Of a stretch of DNA of 64,000 nucleotides, positions 18,792-30,090 are shown piece by piece. Where the stretch lies: assembly GCF_003265225.1 (NCBI RefSeq), contig NZ_CP022013.1, positions 777,001 through 841,000 of the forward strand, written 5' to 3'. The notes below the pieces were generated by a model. The model had not been told where the DNA came from, made no database searches, and saw nothing but the letters and a program-made list of their open reading frames with translations. Position 1 is the first letter of the stretch. Each line of letters begins with the position of its first letter. Made by a program: the position numbers and the translations under genes. Source of the stretch: Mergibacter septicus (GTDB lineage Bacteria > Pseudomonadota > Gammaproteobacteria > Enterobacterales > Pasteurellaceae).

Positions 18792-21401
18792 TTACTGATG
18801 TAGTGCTTTATCCACTTTTTCAAATAAGTTTTTCGATAAATTTTCTACTTCAGCTAAACGCTCTAATCCACGTTTCATCAAGGTTTGACGTTGGTTATCA
18901 TAACGAGAAAAACGAATTAGTGCTTCAACCAGTCTTGCTGCTACTTGAGGATTAATTTCATTTAATTTAATTAAAATATCAACTAAAAAACGATATCCAG
19001 AACCATCAATTGCATGGAAAGCATTTGGGTTATGCATCACAAAACTACCGACTAAGGCTCTTACTCGATTTGGATTATTTAAATTAAAACTTGGATGTTC
19101 TAATAATTGAATAACCAGTTGTAATACATCTTCATCTGGGCGTGTTGCTTGCAAACTAAACCATTTATCCATCACCAAACCATCGGTGTGCCATTTTTGT
19201 TCAAAATCTTGCAATAAGCTATCACGACAAGGCAATTTAGCTGTTGTTGCTGCTGAAAGTGCAGCTAAAGTATCTGTCATATTATTCGCATCTTGATAAT
19301 GTTTATTTACTAAAACATTGCCTAGCTTAGTGAAAGCCAGATAACTTAAACAAACATTATTTAATGAACGCAATGCAATATCTTGCTGAGTAATTTGATA
19401 TTGTTCTAAGCGAGTGCGGTTATATGTAACAAGTAAAATATCTTCAAGATGATTTGCAATATTTTGTACCATAAATTGACGCACAGCATGGATACCAGAT
19501 GGATCGATAGTTTTAAATAATTCTGCAAATTCAGTTTCCTTCGGCATCGTTAGAATTAAAGCGGTTAATTCTGGATCTTGAGAATGTTGTAACACATCTT
19601 TTAATGCAGATAATACAGCATCTGAAAATTCAAGCGGTAAGCCTTGTTGATATTGGTGCAAATTATATTGTAATTCATTAGCCAATAACATTTGAGCCGC
19701 ATCCCAACGTACAACACCACTATCAGCAAAACGTAATAAGGCAATTAACTGCTCGGTGGTATAGTCATAATCTAAACGTACTGGTGCAGAAAAATCACAT
19801 AATAATGCAGGTACAGGTTTACTAAAAACATTATGAAACTCAAAAGTTTGTTCTTTTTGAGTTACATCTAGTACTTCACTGACTTGTTGCTTACCATCAA
19901 ATAATGGTTGGGATACACCGTTTTCATCGTATAACGCTATTTTCAATGGAATATGCAAATTCACTTTTTCCATCTGATCTGCAGTTGGAGGGGTAACTTG
20001 AGTAACATTGAGGCGATAAATTTTACAACTTTCATCATATTCATCATTAATACGTAACTCTGGTGTCCCTGATTGACTATACCAGCGACGGAATTGGGTC
20101 AAATCTATTCCAGATGCCCGCTCCATCGCAGAAACAAAATCTTCACAAGTTGCCGCTTTACCATCATTCTCGGCAATATATAATTTCATACCTTGTTGGA
20201 ATTTTTCCTCACCTAAAAGGGTATGCAACATACGAATAACTTCCGATCCTTTTTCATATACTGTTACCGTATAGAAGTTATTCATCTCAATCACTTTTTC
20301 TGGACGAATTGGGTGAGACATTGGGCTTGCATCTTCAGCAAACTGGATACTACGCATAAATTTAACATTATTAATTCGATTAACTGTACGAGAACCTGTA
20401 TCTGATGAAAACTCTTGTTCACGAAAAACCGTTAATCCTTCTTTTAAACTTAATTGGAACCAATCACGACAAGTTACTCGATTGCCCGTCCAATTGTGAA
20501 AATATTCGTGGGCAATAACCCGTTCTACATCAAGATAATCATCATCGGTTGCGGTTTGTGGATTCGCTAAGACAAACTTAGAATTAAAAATATTTAACCC
20601 TTTATTCTCCATCGCCCCCATATTAAAGAAATCTACTGCGACGATCATGTAAATATCTAAATCATATTCCAAACCGAAGCGTTCTTCGTCCCACTTCATC
20701 GATTTTTTTAGGCTTTCCATTGCCCAACCAGCACGATCAAGATTTCCTTTATCAACATAAATCTCTAGCTTCACTTCTCGACCACTACAAGTGGTGAAAG
20801 TATCTGTTAACAGATCAAAATCCCCTGCAACTAATGCAAAAAGATAGCTTGGTTTTGGAAAAGGATCCTGCCATTTTACCCAATGCTGACCATTTTCTAA
20901 TTCACCTTGTTCAACTCTATTCCCATTTGATAATAGATAAGGATATTTTGTTTTATCTGCAATAATTTTAGTTGTATAGCGTGCTAAAACATCTGGGCGA
21001 TCTAGCATATAGGTAATTTGCCGAAACCCTTCCGCTTCACATTGAGTACAAATCCCATCACCAGACTGATATAACCCCTGTAATGAGGTATTTTCTGCTG
21101 GAACGACCGTAGTAACGATTTCTAATTCAAAACGCTGATCATCAATACCTGATAAATTTAAGGTAATCCCTTCTTTATCTAATTGATAATCAGTAAAAGG
21201 TTGTTGTGCTAATTTAATCGAACATAACTGTAAACTATGCCCATCTAAACGTAATGTTGTTGCTTGTGGATTCAATTTTTGAATAGAGGTTGTGGCTGTA
21301 ACTTTGGTATTTTGTGGATCTAATTCAAATTCTAAGAAAATATCAGTTACCGTATAATCAGGGGCTTTATAATCTTTTCTATATTTAGCTTTAGGTAGCA
21401 T
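18792..21401 (-). CDS. pepN: Aminopeptidase N (M1 family)
   Basis: Zinc aminopeptidase acting on cytoplasmic peptides. From MLPKAKYRKDY the protein is 869 residues (E. coli 870). GAMEN exopeptidase motif at 262-266, and zinc site HEYFH (298-302) with the third ligand E321 in LKEG. The start at 21401 is preferred because GGAAGGA lies just before it; a start at 21413 has no ribosome site. Monocistronic, with its own terminator. Confidence 0.97.
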   Translation of the reverse strand: MLPKAKYRKDYKAPDYTVTDIFLEFELDPQNTKVTATTSIQKLNPQATTLRLDGHSLQLCSIKLAQQPFTDYQLDKEGITLNLSGIDDQRFELEIVTTVVPAENTSLQGLYQSGDGICTQCEAEGFRQITYMLDRPDVLARYTTKIIADKTKYPYLLSNGNRVEQGELENGQHWVKWQDPFPKPSYLFALVAGDFDLLTDTFTTCSGREVKLEIYVDKGNLDRAGWAMESLKKSMKWDEERFGLEYDLDIYMIVAVDFFNMGAMENKGLNIFNSKFVLANPQTATDDDYLDVERVIAHEYFHNWTGNRVTCRDWFQLSLKEGLTVFREQEFSSDTGSRTVNRINNVKFMRSIQFAEDASPMSHPIRPEKVIEMNNFYTVTVYEKGSEVIRMLHTLLGEEKFQQGMKLYIAENDGKAATCEDFVSAMERASGIDLTQFRRWYSQSGTPELRINDEYDESCKIYRLNVTQVTPPTADQMEKVNLHIPLKIALYDENGVSQPLFDGKQQVSEVLDVTQKEQTFEFHNVFSKPVPALLCDFSAPVRLDYDYTTEQLIALLRFADSGVVRWDAAQMLLANELQYNLHQYQQGLPLEFSDAVLSALKDVLQHSQDPELTALILTMPKETEFAELFKTIDPSGIHAVRQFMVQNIANHLEDILLVTYNRTRLEQYQITQQDIALRSLNNVCLSYLAFTKLGNVLVNKHYQDANNMTDTLAALSAATTAKLPCRDSLLQDFEQKWHTDGLVMDKWFSLQATRPDEDVLQLVIQLLEHPSFNLNNPNRVRALVGSFVMHNPNAFHAIDGSGYRFLVDILIKLNEINPQVAARLVEALIRFSRYDNQRQTLMKRGLERLAEVENLSKNLFEKVDKALHQ

Positions 21402-21573
21402 AAATCCTTCCATACAATAAAATTAAATAAAACAGTATCTAGGATAAAATTTTCCGCTTTAACTTTCAATCAGATTAGATCTTTTCGACTAAAAAGATAA
21501 AAATAACGTAATAGATACTTTTGATAATGTATGAAAATCAGACAAAGTATACACCTAAATAAGTAGAAAAAAG

Positions 21574-21602
21574 AAAACCGTTTTAATTCTTAAAACGGTT
21601 TT
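21574..21602 (-). terminator. Terminator of sucCD
   Basis: A perfect 13-bp stem (21574-21586 with 21590-21602), a 3-nt loop, and a T-rich run (TTTTCTTTTTTC) on the minus strand. It begins about 24 nt past the sucD stop. Confidence 0.9.
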
Positions 21603-21625
21603 AAACTATAATTATCCGACTAACA

Positions 21626-22495
21626 TTAACCTAAAATTTCTCGTAATGCTCTACCTATCTCGGCTAAACTACGAACAGTTTTCACACCTGCGGCTTCTAA
21701 AGCGAGGTATTTTTCCTCGGCAGTACCTTTTCCACCACTAATAATCGCTCCTGCATGCCCCATACGTTTGCCTTTTGGTGCCGTAGTCCCAGCAATATAA
21801 GCAACAATAGGTTTAGTAACATTTGCCTTAATAAAAGTAGCTGCTTCTTCTTCCTCTGAGCCGCCTATTTCACCAATCATAACAATCGCATCAGTATCTG
21901 GATCTTGTTCAAAGAGTTGTAAAATATCAATAAAGCTTGAGCCGGGAATAGGATCACCACCAATACCTACACAGGTAGATTGTCCAAACCCTTCATCTGT
22001 TGTCTGTTTTACAGCTTCATAAGTTAACGTGCCTGAACGAGAAACAATACCAATCCGTCCCTTTTTATGAATAACTGCAGGCATTATTCCTATTTTACAT
22101 TCATCTGCCGTAATTATTCCCGGACAATTAGGGCCAATCATTCTAATCCCTGTTTGGTTTAATTTCTGCTTTATAACTAACATATCCAGTGTTGGAATCC
22201 CTTCTGTAATACAAACAATCAGTTGTATGCCAGCATCAATCGCTTCTAAAATGGCATCCTTACAACCAGATGCGGGAACATAGATAACTGTTGCCGTTGC
22301 TCCCGTCATTTCCACCGCTTCTTTTACTGTATTAAACACAGGTAAGCCTAAATGAATACTTCCACCTTTTCCGGGAGAAACGCCGCCCACTAATTGGGTT
22401 CCATAAGCTAAAGCTTGTTCTGAATGAAAGGTGCCTTGTCCACCAGTAAAACCTTGACAGATAACTTTGGTATTTTTATCAATTAAAATAGCCAT
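21626..22495 (-). CDS. sucD: Succinyl-CoA synthetase alpha subunit
   Basis: With SucC, interconverts succinyl-CoA and succinate with substrate-level phosphorylation. 289 residues as in E. coli. The CoA-binding Rossmann segment ([14 protein letters not shown]) opens the protein. The phosphohistidine is in GHAGAI near residue 247. Its ATG overlaps the sucC stop (TAATG), giving tight translational coupling and matched subunit amounts. Confidence 0.98.
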   Translation of the reverse strand: MAILIDKNTKVICQGFTGGQGTFHSEQALAYGTQLVGGVSPGKGGSIHLGLPVFNTVKEAVEMTGATATVIYVPASGCKDAILEAIDAGIQLIVCITEGIPTLDMLVIKQKLNQTGIRMIGPNCPGIITADECKIGIMPAVIHKKGRIGIVSRSGTLTYEAVKQTTDEGFGQSTCVGIGGDPIPGSSFIDILQLFEQDPDTDAIVMIGEIGGSEEEEAATFIKANVTKPIVAYIAGTTAPKGKRMGHAGAIISGGKGTAEEKYLALEAAGVKTVRSLAEIGRALREILG

Positions 22496-23664
22496 TACTT
22501 TTTCTCCTCGATTGCTGCTTCGACAACTAATTCAGCGGCTTGACTTAAACTCTCGGCGGCAATAATTTTTAAGCCACTCTCTGCTAAAATTTGTTGTCCT
22601 AATACGGCATTATTCCCTTCTAAGCGTACCACCACGGGTACCTTCACCCCTACTTCGCTAACCGCTTCAATAATGCCATTGGCAATTAAATCGCACCGCA
22701 CAATCCCGCCAAAAATATTAACCAATACCGCTTTAACATTTTGATCAGAGAGAATGATTTTAAATGCTTCAGCAACACGTTCTTTAGTTGCACCACCACC
22801 GACATCAAGAAAATTAGCTGGTTGACCGCCATATAATTTAACCATATCCATTGTTCCCATAGCTAAACCAGCACCATTTACTAAACAACCGATATTGCCG
22901 TCTAAAGCGACATAATTTAGTTGATGAGCTTCTGCTTGAGCTTCCCTAGCATCTTCTTGAGTAAGATCTCGCATCGCTTGCAAGTCGGGGTGACGATATA
23001 AAGCATTACCATCAAGCACCACTTTTGCATCAAGGCAATGTAATGCACCATTTTCTAAAATAACCAAAGGGTTCACTTCTAACAAAGACAGATCTTTTTC
23101 GATAAAAAGTTTAGTTAATTGGCAGAAAATATGAGTAAATTGTTTAATCTGATCACCTTTTAAGCCTAACTTAAACGCTAATTCTCGACCTTGATATGGC
23201 ATTCCACCTATCAACGGTTCTACTTTTACTTTATGTAATAAATGTGGTGTTTTCTCAGCAACTTCTTCAATATTAACACCACCTTCAGTTGATGCCATAA
23301 CAACAATCGCTTGAGATCCACGATCAACCACAGCACCAAGATACAACTCTTGTTTTATTTCAGAAAGAGGCTCTACATAAATTGTATTTACAGGTTGACC
23401 TTTACAATCTGTTTGGAATGTAATTAAACGTTGTCCTAGCCACTTATTCACAAATTCTATAAGTTCTTTTGCATTAACAACTTTTACGCCACCAGCTTTC
23501 CCCCGTCCTCCTGCATGAACCTGACATTTAGCCACCCATAAATCACCACCTAATTGTTCGATTGCTTGCATTGCTTCTTCAACACTACGGCAAACAACAC
23601 CTTGACTAACAGGTAATTGATATTCAGCAAAAATCTGTTTGCTCTGATATTCATGTAGATTCAT
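22495..23664 (-). CDS. sucC: Succinyl-CoA synthetase beta subunit
   Basis: Nucleotide-binding ATP-grasp subunit of the TCA enzyme. 389 residues (E. coli 388), opening [12 protein letters not shown], with the [17 protein letters not shown] loop and the GGGATKERV and FGGIVRCDL segments. It is upstream of sucD in the same transcript. A strong terminator separates sucCD from the preceding sucAB, so sucCD may have its own promoter in the 118-bp gap. Confidence 0.98.
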   Translation of the reverse strand: MNLHEYQSKQIFAEYQLPVSQGVVCRSVEEAMQAIEQLGGDLWVAKCQVHAGGRGKAGGVKVVNAKELIEFVNKWLGQRLITFQTDCKGQPVNTIYVEPLSEIKQELYLGAVVDRGSQAIVVMASTEGGVNIEEVAEKTPHLLHKVKVEPLIGGMPYQGRELAFKLGLKGDQIKQFTHIFCQLTKLFIEKDLSLLEVNPLVILENGALHCLDAKVVLDGNALYRHPDLQAMRDLTQEDAREAQAEAHQLNYVALDGNIGCLVNGAGLAMGTMDMVKLYGGQPANFLDVGGGATKERVAEAFKIILSDQNVKAVLVNIFGGIVRCDLIANGIIEAVSEVGVKVPVVVRLEGNNAVLGQQILAESGLKIIAAESLSQAAELVVEAAIEEKK

Positions 23665-23744
23665 GCTATTCTCCTATTATGTTGTTTAATGAGACCCACT
23701 TTAGTTATTTTATTAAGACTTTATGCAAATTTATTCATATAAAA

Positions 23745-23771
23745 AATGGCAGATAAAAATTATCTGCCATT
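23745..23771 (-). terminator. Terminator of sucAB
   Basis: An 11-bp perfect stem (23745-23755 with 23761-23771) followed on the minus strand by six Ts. It starts 12 nt past the sucB stop and splits the suc cluster into sucAB and sucCD. Confidence 0.88.
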
Positions 23772-23782
23772 ATGTTGCTTGA

Positions 23783-24988
23783 TTAAATTTCTAATAAAAT
23801 CCGTGTTGGATCTTCTAATAACTCTTTAATTGTTACTAAAAATCCAACAGATTCTCGACCATCAACTAAACGATGATCGTATGATAAGGCTAAATACATC
23901 ATTGGGCGAATGACCACTTGCCCATCTATCGCAACAGGGCGATCTTTAATTGCGTGCATCCCCAAAATAGCACTTTGTGGTGGATTAATGATTGGTGTGG
24001 ACATTAAAGAACCAAATACACCGCCATTAGTAATGGTAAAATTACCACCAGTTAAATCTTCAACGGTTAATTTACCATCTCGCCCTTTCTCTGCTAATGC
24101 TTTAATTTGCTTTTCAATTTCAGCCATACTTAGCTGATCACAATCACGTAATACTGGTGTAACCAAGCCTCTTGGGGTGGAAACTGCAATACTAATATCA
24201 AAATAATTGTGATAAACAACATCATCACCATCAAGTGACGCATTAATTTCAGGATAACGTTTTAAAGCCTCAACCACTGCTTTTACATAAAAAGACATAA
24301 ACCCTAAACGTACACCGTGCTGTTTCTCAAATTTCTCACCGTATTTTTTACGTAAAGCCATAATCGGTGACATATCCAATTCATTAAAAGTTGTTAGCAT
24401 TGCCGTATTATTTTTAGCTTCTAATAAACGTTCTGCAATCCGTTTACGCAAACGTGTCATTGGTACACGTTTTTCACTCCGATTAGCTAATAATTCTGGC
24501 ATATCAATTGGCATAGTTGTTATATTTTGCTGTGCTAGATGGGCTTTTATATCCTCTCGACTAATACGACCATGTTTACCACTGCCTTTTACATCATTTG
24601 AATTTAACTGATGTTCTGCCAATAAACGGCGTACTGCTGGTCCATAAGGATCCTCATTACTTACGCCAGAGGCTTGCTTCTCTTCAGCTTTTTCAGAAGG
24701 TGAAACTGTTGGTGAGGTATGGGGCGTTATTGCTGAGGATAAAATCCCTAACAACTGTTTACTTACAACACTACAGCCCTCATCTTGTTTAATTTCAGTT
24801 AATACACCATCAATAGGTGCAGGCACTTCCAATACCACTTTATCTGTTTCAATTTCAACTAATAATTCATCACGTTGAACCTGATCTCCTACTTTTTTAT
24901 GCCAAGTCGCTACCGTTGCATCGGCAACAGATTCTGGTAGATCAGGGGTAAGAATTTCAACATTTGTATCTGCTAAACTCATTTTCAA
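23783..24988 (-). CDS. sucB: Dihydrolipoyl succinyltransferase (E2 of 2-oxoglutarate dehydrogenase)
   Basis: Core of the 2-oxoglutarate dehydrogenase complex. One N-terminal lipoyl domain (lipoyl-lysine in [11 protein letters not shown], near residue 49), a peripheral-subunit binding domain ([16 protein letters not shown], about 116-150), and a catalytic domain ending in [13 protein letters not shown]. 401 residues (E. coli 405). It follows sucA by 28 bp. The lipoamide dehydrogenase gene is not in the window. Confidence 0.97.
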   Translation of the reverse strand: MKMSLADTNVEILTPDLPESVADATVATWHKKVGDQVQRDELLVEIETDKVVLEVPAPIDGVLTEIKQDEGCSVVSKQLLGILSSAITPHTSPTVSPSEKAEEKQASGVSNEDPYGPAVRRLLAEHQLNSNDVKGSGKHGRISREDIKAHLAQQNITTMPIDMPELLANRSEKRVPMTRLRKRIAERLLEAKNNTAMLTTFNELDMSPIMALRKKYGEKFEKQHGVRLGFMSFYVKAVVEALKRYPEINASLDGDDVVYHNYFDISIAVSTPRGLVTPVLRDCDQLSMAEIEKQIKALAEKGRDGKLTVEDLTGGNFTITNGGVFGSLMSTPIINPPQSAILGMHAIKDRPVAIDGQVVIRPMMYLALSYDHRLVDGRESVGFLVTIKELLEDPTRILLEI

Positions 24989-25016
24989 TTCCTCTTATGA
25001 AACATTATTTTCCTAA

Positions 25017-27839
25017 TTAAGCTAAAGTTAAAGCATCATCAACCAGTGCTTTTTGTTGTTTTAAATGTAATGACATATAACCGACTGCTGGTGATGCTGA
25101 TGCAGGACGCCCGGCATAACGTAATTTTGCCCCTTCTGGTATAGAAGCATGGAAATTATGTTGACTACAATACCATGCACCTTGATTTAAAGGCTCTTCT
25201 TGGCACCATACAAAATCTTGTACATGCTGATATGGTGCTAAAATTTCTTTCATTTCCGCATGTGGATAAGGATATAATTGCTCTATCCGAATAATAGCTA
25301 CATCAGTTTGCTGCCGTTTGCGTCTTTCTTCTAACAAATCGTAATAGACTTTACCTGAACACAAGACAACCCGTTTTACTTGTTGAGCTTCAATTGGATC
25401 AATTTCACCTATAACGTTTTGGAATTTACCGTGATAAAGTTCCGCCATTTCAGATGTTACTAATGGATGACGTAATAATGATTTTGGTGTAATCACAATT
25501 AATGGTCGTCTAACTTTACGTAGAATTTGACGGCGTAACATATGGTAAACTTGTGCAGGTGTAGAAGGAATACAAACTTGAATATTATCTTGGGCACAAA
25601 GTTGTAAATAACGTTCCAAACGTGCAGATGAATGTTCTGGACCTTGTCCTTCATAACCGTGAGGTAATAACATCACCAAACCACACATTCTGCCCCATTT
25701 TTGCTCGCCTGAACTAATGAATTGATCAATAACAACTTGGGCAACATTCGCAAAATCACCAAATTGTGCTTCCCATAAAGTTAAAGTCGAAGGAGCAGTA
25801 GCAGCAAAACCATATTCATAAGCTAATACCGCTTCTTCAGATAATACCGAATCCCATACTTCAAAACGACCTTGTTCAGTTTGTAAATGGTTTAATGGAA
25901 TATGAGTGCTGGCATCTTGTTGATTATGTAATACCGCATGACGATGAAAAAATGTTCCCCGACCAGAATCTTCACCTGATAAACGAATATGGTGACCACT
26001 ATCAAGTAAAGTAGCATAAGCCATTAATTCAGCCATCCCCCAATCCAAAGGTTTTTCACCTTTTGCCATTGCTTGACGATCAGCATAAATTTTTGCTACT
26101 CGGCTCTGTAATGGATAATCACAAGGTACTTCACTGACTTTTTGGGCTAAAAATTTAAAATGTTCAGGATCAAAATGACTATCATAAGAACAAGTCCAAC
26201 TTTGATTTAAATACGGCAACCAATCAATTTTATTCATATCAATCGGACTATATTCAGGGACAACACATTCCCCCCGATCTAACGCATCTCGATACTCATT
26301 GATTAAACCTATCACTTCAGCTTCCGTTAAAACGCCTTCGGCAATTAAACGATCCGCATAGACTTTACGTGGTGTTGGATGCTGTTTAATTTTTTTGTAC
26401 ATTAACGGCTGTGTTGCTGATGGTTCATCAGCTTCATTATGTCCATGACGACGATAGGAAACTAAGTCAATAAAAATATCTCGTTTAAAACGTTCTCTAT
26501 ACTCTACTGCTAACTGTGCTGCAAATGCGACAGCTTCAGGATCATCACCATTAACATGGATAATCGGTGCTTGAATCATCTTCGCAATATCAGTGCAATA
26601 TTCGGTTGAACGGGTATCTTGTGGATTGGAGGTAGTAAAACCAATTTGATTATTAATCACAATACGAATTGTACCACCAACACTATAACCTCGTGTTGCT
26701 GACATATTTAAACTTTCTTGTACCACCCCTTGACCTGCAACCGCAGAATCACCATGTACTGTAATCGCTAAAACTTGTTGTCGATCAATATCCCCCATTT
26801 TATTTTGTCTTGCTCGTACTGAACCTAAAACAACGGGATTAACAATTTCCAAATGAGATGGATTGAAGGCTAAGGCTAAATGTACAGTACCATTTTCAGT
26901 CATATAATTGGCTGAAAATCCCTGATGATATTTCACATCACCTGTTCGGCTTTCATCGTGTTTACCTGCAAATTCATCAAAAAGCTCGCTTGGCTTTTTA
27001 CCAAGGACGTTAACTAACATATTTAAACGCCCACGATGTGCCATTCCCATTACAACTTCTTTTACCCCTTTACGGCTAGCATGGCGGATAATTTCTTTCA
27101 TTAATGGAATAAATGCATCACTACCCTCTAATGAAAAACGCTTCGCACCCGGGAATTTTGCACCAAGATAACGTTCCAAACCATCTGCGGCAGTCAACTC
27201 TTTTAAAAAGGTCATTTTCTCTTTTGGGCTAAAAAGAGGTTTATCTAGAACACTTTCAATTTTAGTTTGTAACCAACGTCGAACCTCAATATCAGTTACA
27301 TGCATAAATTCAAAACCAATATGACCACAATATGTCTCTCTTAATGCTTGATTAAGTTCATTAAGTGTCATATTTTCTCGTCCATAGACTAATTGCCCTA
27401 CATTGAAACTTTCATTTAAATCTTCTTCAGTAAAGCCATGAGTACGATAATCTAAATCTTCAATCACGGGACGTTGCCACATCTCTAGTGGATCTAATTT
27501 TGCATTAATATGCCCACGAAAACGAAACGCATTAATCCACATTAATAACCGTACTTGTCTTGCACTTGCTTGCGGATCAATCACGGTACACTGCCCTCTA
27601 CTATTTTCTCTAGCAAGTTTTTTAAAATAGTCTTTTACTTGAGAATGTAGTTGTTCAGCAGATTGCGAAGTGGAAGCAAGATCTTGAAAAATTTTTGCCC
27701 AACTCTCACCTACACTTGTTGGATCATTCAGATAATCTTCATAGAGAGCTTCAATATAAGATTGATTAGCTCCTCCTAAAGCTGTTGTCGCTTTCCACTT
27801 TTCCATTGTTGTGATATTTGGTACATCGTTGTATTGCAT
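25017..27839 (-). CDS. sucA: 2-oxoglutarate dehydrogenase E1
   Basis: Thiamine-diphosphate enzyme that decarboxylates 2-oxoglutarate. 940 residues (E. coli 933). The N-terminal segment SYIEALYEDYLNDPTSV is typical. The thiamine site includes GMAHRGRLN, and the GDD...N motif is in HVNGDDPEAVAF. RRHGHNEADEPSATQP is also diagnostic. First gene of the sucAB transcript, divergent from gltA across a 345-bp intergenic region. Confidence 0.98.
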   Translation of the reverse strand: MQYNDVPNITTMEKWKATTALGGANQSYIEALYEDYLNDPTSVGESWAKIFQDLASTSQSAEQLHSQVKDYFKKLARENSRGQCTVIDPQASARQVRLLMWINAFRFRGHINAKLDPLEMWQRPVIEDLDYRTHGFTEEDLNESFNVGQLVYGRENMTLNELNQALRETYCGHIGFEFMHVTDIEVRRWLQTKIESVLDKPLFSPKEKMTFLKELTAADGLERYLGAKFPGAKRFSLEGSDAFIPLMKEIIRHASRKGVKEVVMGMAHRGRLNMLVNVLGKKPSELFDEFAGKHDESRTGDVKYHQGFSANYMTENGTVHLALAFNPSHLEIVNPVVLGSVRARQNKMGDIDRQQVLAITVHGDSAVAGQGVVQESLNMSATRGYSVGGTIRIVINNQIGFTTSNPQDTRSTEYCTDIAKMIQAPIIHVNGDDPEAVAFAAQLAVEYRERFKRDIFIDLVSYRRHGHNEADEPSATQPLMYKKIKQHPTPRKVYADRLIAEGVLTEAEVIGLINEYRDALDRGECVVPEYSPIDMNKIDWLPYLNQSWTCSYDSHFDPEHFKFLAQKVSEVPCDYPLQSRVAKIYADRQAMAKGEKPLDWGMAELMAYATLLDSGHHIRLSGEDSGRGTFFHRHAVLHNQQDASTHIPLNHLQTEQGRFEVWDSVLSEEAVLAYEYGFAATAPSTLTLWEAQFGDFANVAQVVIDQFISSGEQKWGRMCGLVMLLPHGYEGQGPEHSSARLERYLQLCAQDNIQVCIPSTPAQVYHMLRRQILRKVRRPLIVITPKSLLRHPLVTSEMAELYHGKFQNVIGEIDPIEAQQVKRVVLCSGKVYYDLLEERRKRQQTDVAIIRIEQLYPYPHAEMKEILAPYQHVQDFVWCQEEPLNQGAWYCSQHNFHASIPEGAKLRYAGRPASASPAVGYMSLHLKQQKALVDDALTLA

Positions 27840-28184
27840 TTATAAACCCTTTTTAGTTCCTGCATTCACACATAAAACGTTATTATCATTTTATCTTTTT
27901 GCGAAGTAGTGTGATAGCAATTTAACGTTTCTATTCTACCTCATTAATTTGATGTGGCTATTATCACTAATTTAAAATAAAAATTCTGTGAACCTTGTAA
28001 CAAATTTAACAAAAAGAAAACATTTCTACTCCAACTATTTTTTGATCCATGTCTAATTTTTGAAAAAATCTTGTCGTTAATTTAATTTTTGGTGGTATTG
28101 TTAGTTTGACTTAACAAAAATTTAACACTAATTATTGTTAATCCTCAAACACAACATGAATATTCTTCACCAAAGGAGTAGTCT
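27840..28184. promoter_or_regulatory. Divergent sucA/gltA control region with CRP-like site
   Basis: A TGTGG-CTATTA-TCACT sequence at 27953-27968 keeps TGTG and TCAC of the CRP consensus. On the minus strand TAGAAT (27933-27938) is a plausible sucA -10 element, and TTGACT at 28106-28111 a plausible gltA -35, though its -10 is poor. The region is very AT-rich. AAAGGAG lies 6 nt before the gltA ATG. Confidence 0.4.
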
Positions 28185-29468
28185 ATGTCAGATCTAAAAG
28201 CAACCTTAAAAATTAGTGATGGTCGTGAATATGAATTGAATGTCTATCAAGGTTCACTTGGTTATGATGCAATAGATGTCCAATCTTTATCCGCAAAACA
28301 TTTATTCACCTACGATCCCGGATTTATGTCAACCGCATCCTGTAATTCCTCAATTACCTATATTGATGGTGAAGCTGGAATATTATTACACCGTGGTTAT
28401 CCTATCGATCAACTAGCTGAAAACGCAGATTATTTAGAAGTTGCATACCTACTACTCTTTGGCGAACGCCCAAATAAAGAAGAATATCAAGATTTTGTTA
28501 AATTAGTAAAAAGCCACAGTTTAGTACATGAACAACTCAGTCGTTTTTTCCACGGTTTTCGCCGAGATTCTCATCCAATGGCTGTAATGTGTGGTGTAAG
28601 TGGTGCTTTAGCTGCGTTCTACCATGATTCTCTGGATATTTCTAATGCTCATCATCGTGAACTTACCGCTATCCGACTCTTAGCAAAAATGCCTACATTG
28701 GCGGCTATGTGTTATAAATATTCCATCGGGCAACCCTTTATGTTCCCACAAAACCGATTGTCTTATGCTGGTAATTTCCTATATATGATGTTTGCAACCC
28801 CGTGTGAACCTTATGAAGTCAACCCTATTTTAGAACGAGCAATAGAACGTATTCTTATTCTTCACGCTGACCACGAACAAAATGCTTCAACCTCAACCGT
28901 ACGTACAGCGGCTTCTTCTGGTGCTAATCCATTTGCCTGTATTGCAGCAGGTATTGCATCTTTGTGGGGACCTGCTCATGGTGGTGCAAATGAAGCCTGC
29001 ATCAATATGCTAGAAGAAATTGGTTCTGTCGAACGTATTCCTGAATTTATCGCTCGAGCAAAAGATAAAAATGATCCATTTCGTTTAATGGGATTTGGAC
29101 ATCGAGTGTATAAAAATTACGATCCTCGAGCTAAAGTTATGCAACAAACTTGCCATGAAGTATTAAATGAATTAAAAATTAACAATCCTCTGCTCGATGT
29201 TGCAATGGAATTAGAACGAATCGCACTAAGCGATCCTTATTTTATTGAACGTAAACTCTACCCAAATGTCGATTTCTATTCAGGCATTATCCTTAAAGCA
29301 ATTGGTATCCCAACATCAATGTTTACTGTAATGTTTGCACTAGGGCGTACTGTTGGCTGGATTGCTCATTGGAAAGAAATGTATAACCAAGGTAATTTTA
29401 AAATTGTCCGCCCACGTCAAATTTATAATGGGGAAAAACAACGAGAATTTATTCCAATGGAAAAATAA
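28185..29468 (+). CDS. gltA: Citrate synthase (type II)
   Basis: Condenses acetyl-CoA and oxaloacetate to citrate. 427 residues, the same as E. coli GltA, with an N-terminal beta domain as in the NADH-sensitive hexameric type. Catalytic histidines lie in [14 protein letters not shown] and [12 protein letters not shown]. Some Pasteurellaceae, notably H. influenzae, lack this enzyme, so its presence next to sucABCD indicates a retained oxidative TCA branch. Monocistronic with a terminator. Confidence 0.98.
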   Translation: MSDLKATLKISDGREYELNVYQGSLGYDAIDVQSLSAKHLFTYDPGFMSTASCNSSITYIDGEAGILLHRGYPIDQLAENADYLEVAYLLLFGERPNKEEYQDFVKLVKSHSLVHEQLSRFFHGFRRDSHPMAVMCGVSGALAAFYHDSLDISNAHHRELTAIRLLAKMPTLAAMCYKYSIGQPFMFPQNRLSYAGNFLYMMFATPCEPYEVNPILERAIERILILHADHEQNASTSTVRTAASSGANPFACIAAGIASLWGPAHGGANEACINMLEEIGSVERIPEFIARAKDKNDPFRLMGFGHRVYKNYDPRAKVMQQTCHEVLNELKINNPLLDVAMELERIALSDPYFIERKLYPNVDFYSGIILKAIGIPTSMFTVMFALGRTVGWIAHWKEMYNQGNFKIVRPRQIYNGEKQREFIPMEK

Positions 29469-29555
29469 AAATAGATGTTTATACTTAAAAAGACGTGAAA
29501 AGCAATCAAATTTCAGATAGAATAACTACCTAAAATTAGTATACCTCCTATATAG

Positions 29556-29601
29556 CCTTCCCTGTGTTTTAATCCTCCTTTTAACAGGGAAGGATTTTTT
29601 T
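29556..29601 (+). terminator. Terminator of gltA
   Basis: CCTTCCCTGT (29556-29565) pairs with ACAGGGAAGG (29584-29593) around an 18-nt loop, followed by a run of seven Ts. Confidence 0.85.
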
Positions 29602-29664
29602 ATCTTTTTTATTCATCTTTAATCAATATTAATAATATTTAACGATTAAAATAGTTAAATTTCA

Positions 29665-30015
29665 TTACTTTTGCTTATTCTTCAAATGAGAAGCAAATTT
29701 TTCAATTAATTCAATAATTAAATCTCTATCTGCCTTTTCGAGATCCTGCAACAAAGCAAGAATATAGTCATTTTCATCGCTTACTCTCTCACTTTTACGT
29801 GTAATCAAATCGGCTAGACTACATTTAAAAATATTCGCAAACTCAATCAGCCTAATTAAACTCGGAATAACAACGCCTCTTTCAATTCGAGATACTGCTT
29901 CATTCCCTATTCCTAACAACTCAGCCAATTGTTCTTGAGTTAATTTCGATTTTTGACGGTATTCCGCAATATTTGCACCAAGTTGTTTAGAAAATTTTTC
30001 TTTGTTGATATCCAT
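29665..30015 (-). CDS. XRE-family transcriptional regulator
   Basis: A 116-residue protein with an N-terminal lambda-repressor-like helix-turn-helix (about residues 11-67; KLTQEQLAELLGIGNEAVSRIERG is the core) and a short helical C-terminal tail that could dimerise. No peptidase or sensor domain. It is divergent from an opacity-type outer-membrane protein gene, and a perfect palindrome lies in the shared region, so local repression of that gene and of itself is the simplest reading. AGAGG lies 8 nt before its ATG. Specific ligand or trigger unknown. Confidence 0.88.
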   Translation of the reverse strand: MDINKEKFSKQLGANIAEYRQKSKLTQEQLAELLGIGNEAVSRIERGVVIPSLIRLIEFANIFKCSLADLITRKSERVSDENDYILALLQDLEKADRDLIIELIEKFASHLKNKQK

Positions 30016-30018
30016 TTT

Positions 30019-30045
30019 TACTACCTCTATAACTTTGAGATAGTG
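30019..30045. promoter_or_regulatory. Imperfect inverted repeat in the XRE gene leader
   Basis: TACTACCTC and GAGATAGTG (7 of 9 positions complementary) flank a 9-bp spacer. The right arm repeats the arm of the perfect palindrome at 30140-30159. It overlaps the regulator's ribosome site, a position suited to autoregulation, but arm spacing differs from the main palindrome. Confidence 0.4.
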
Positions 30046-30090
30046 AATAAAAGATTAAATACTAATTAAAGGACTTTTAAGGTTGATAAT

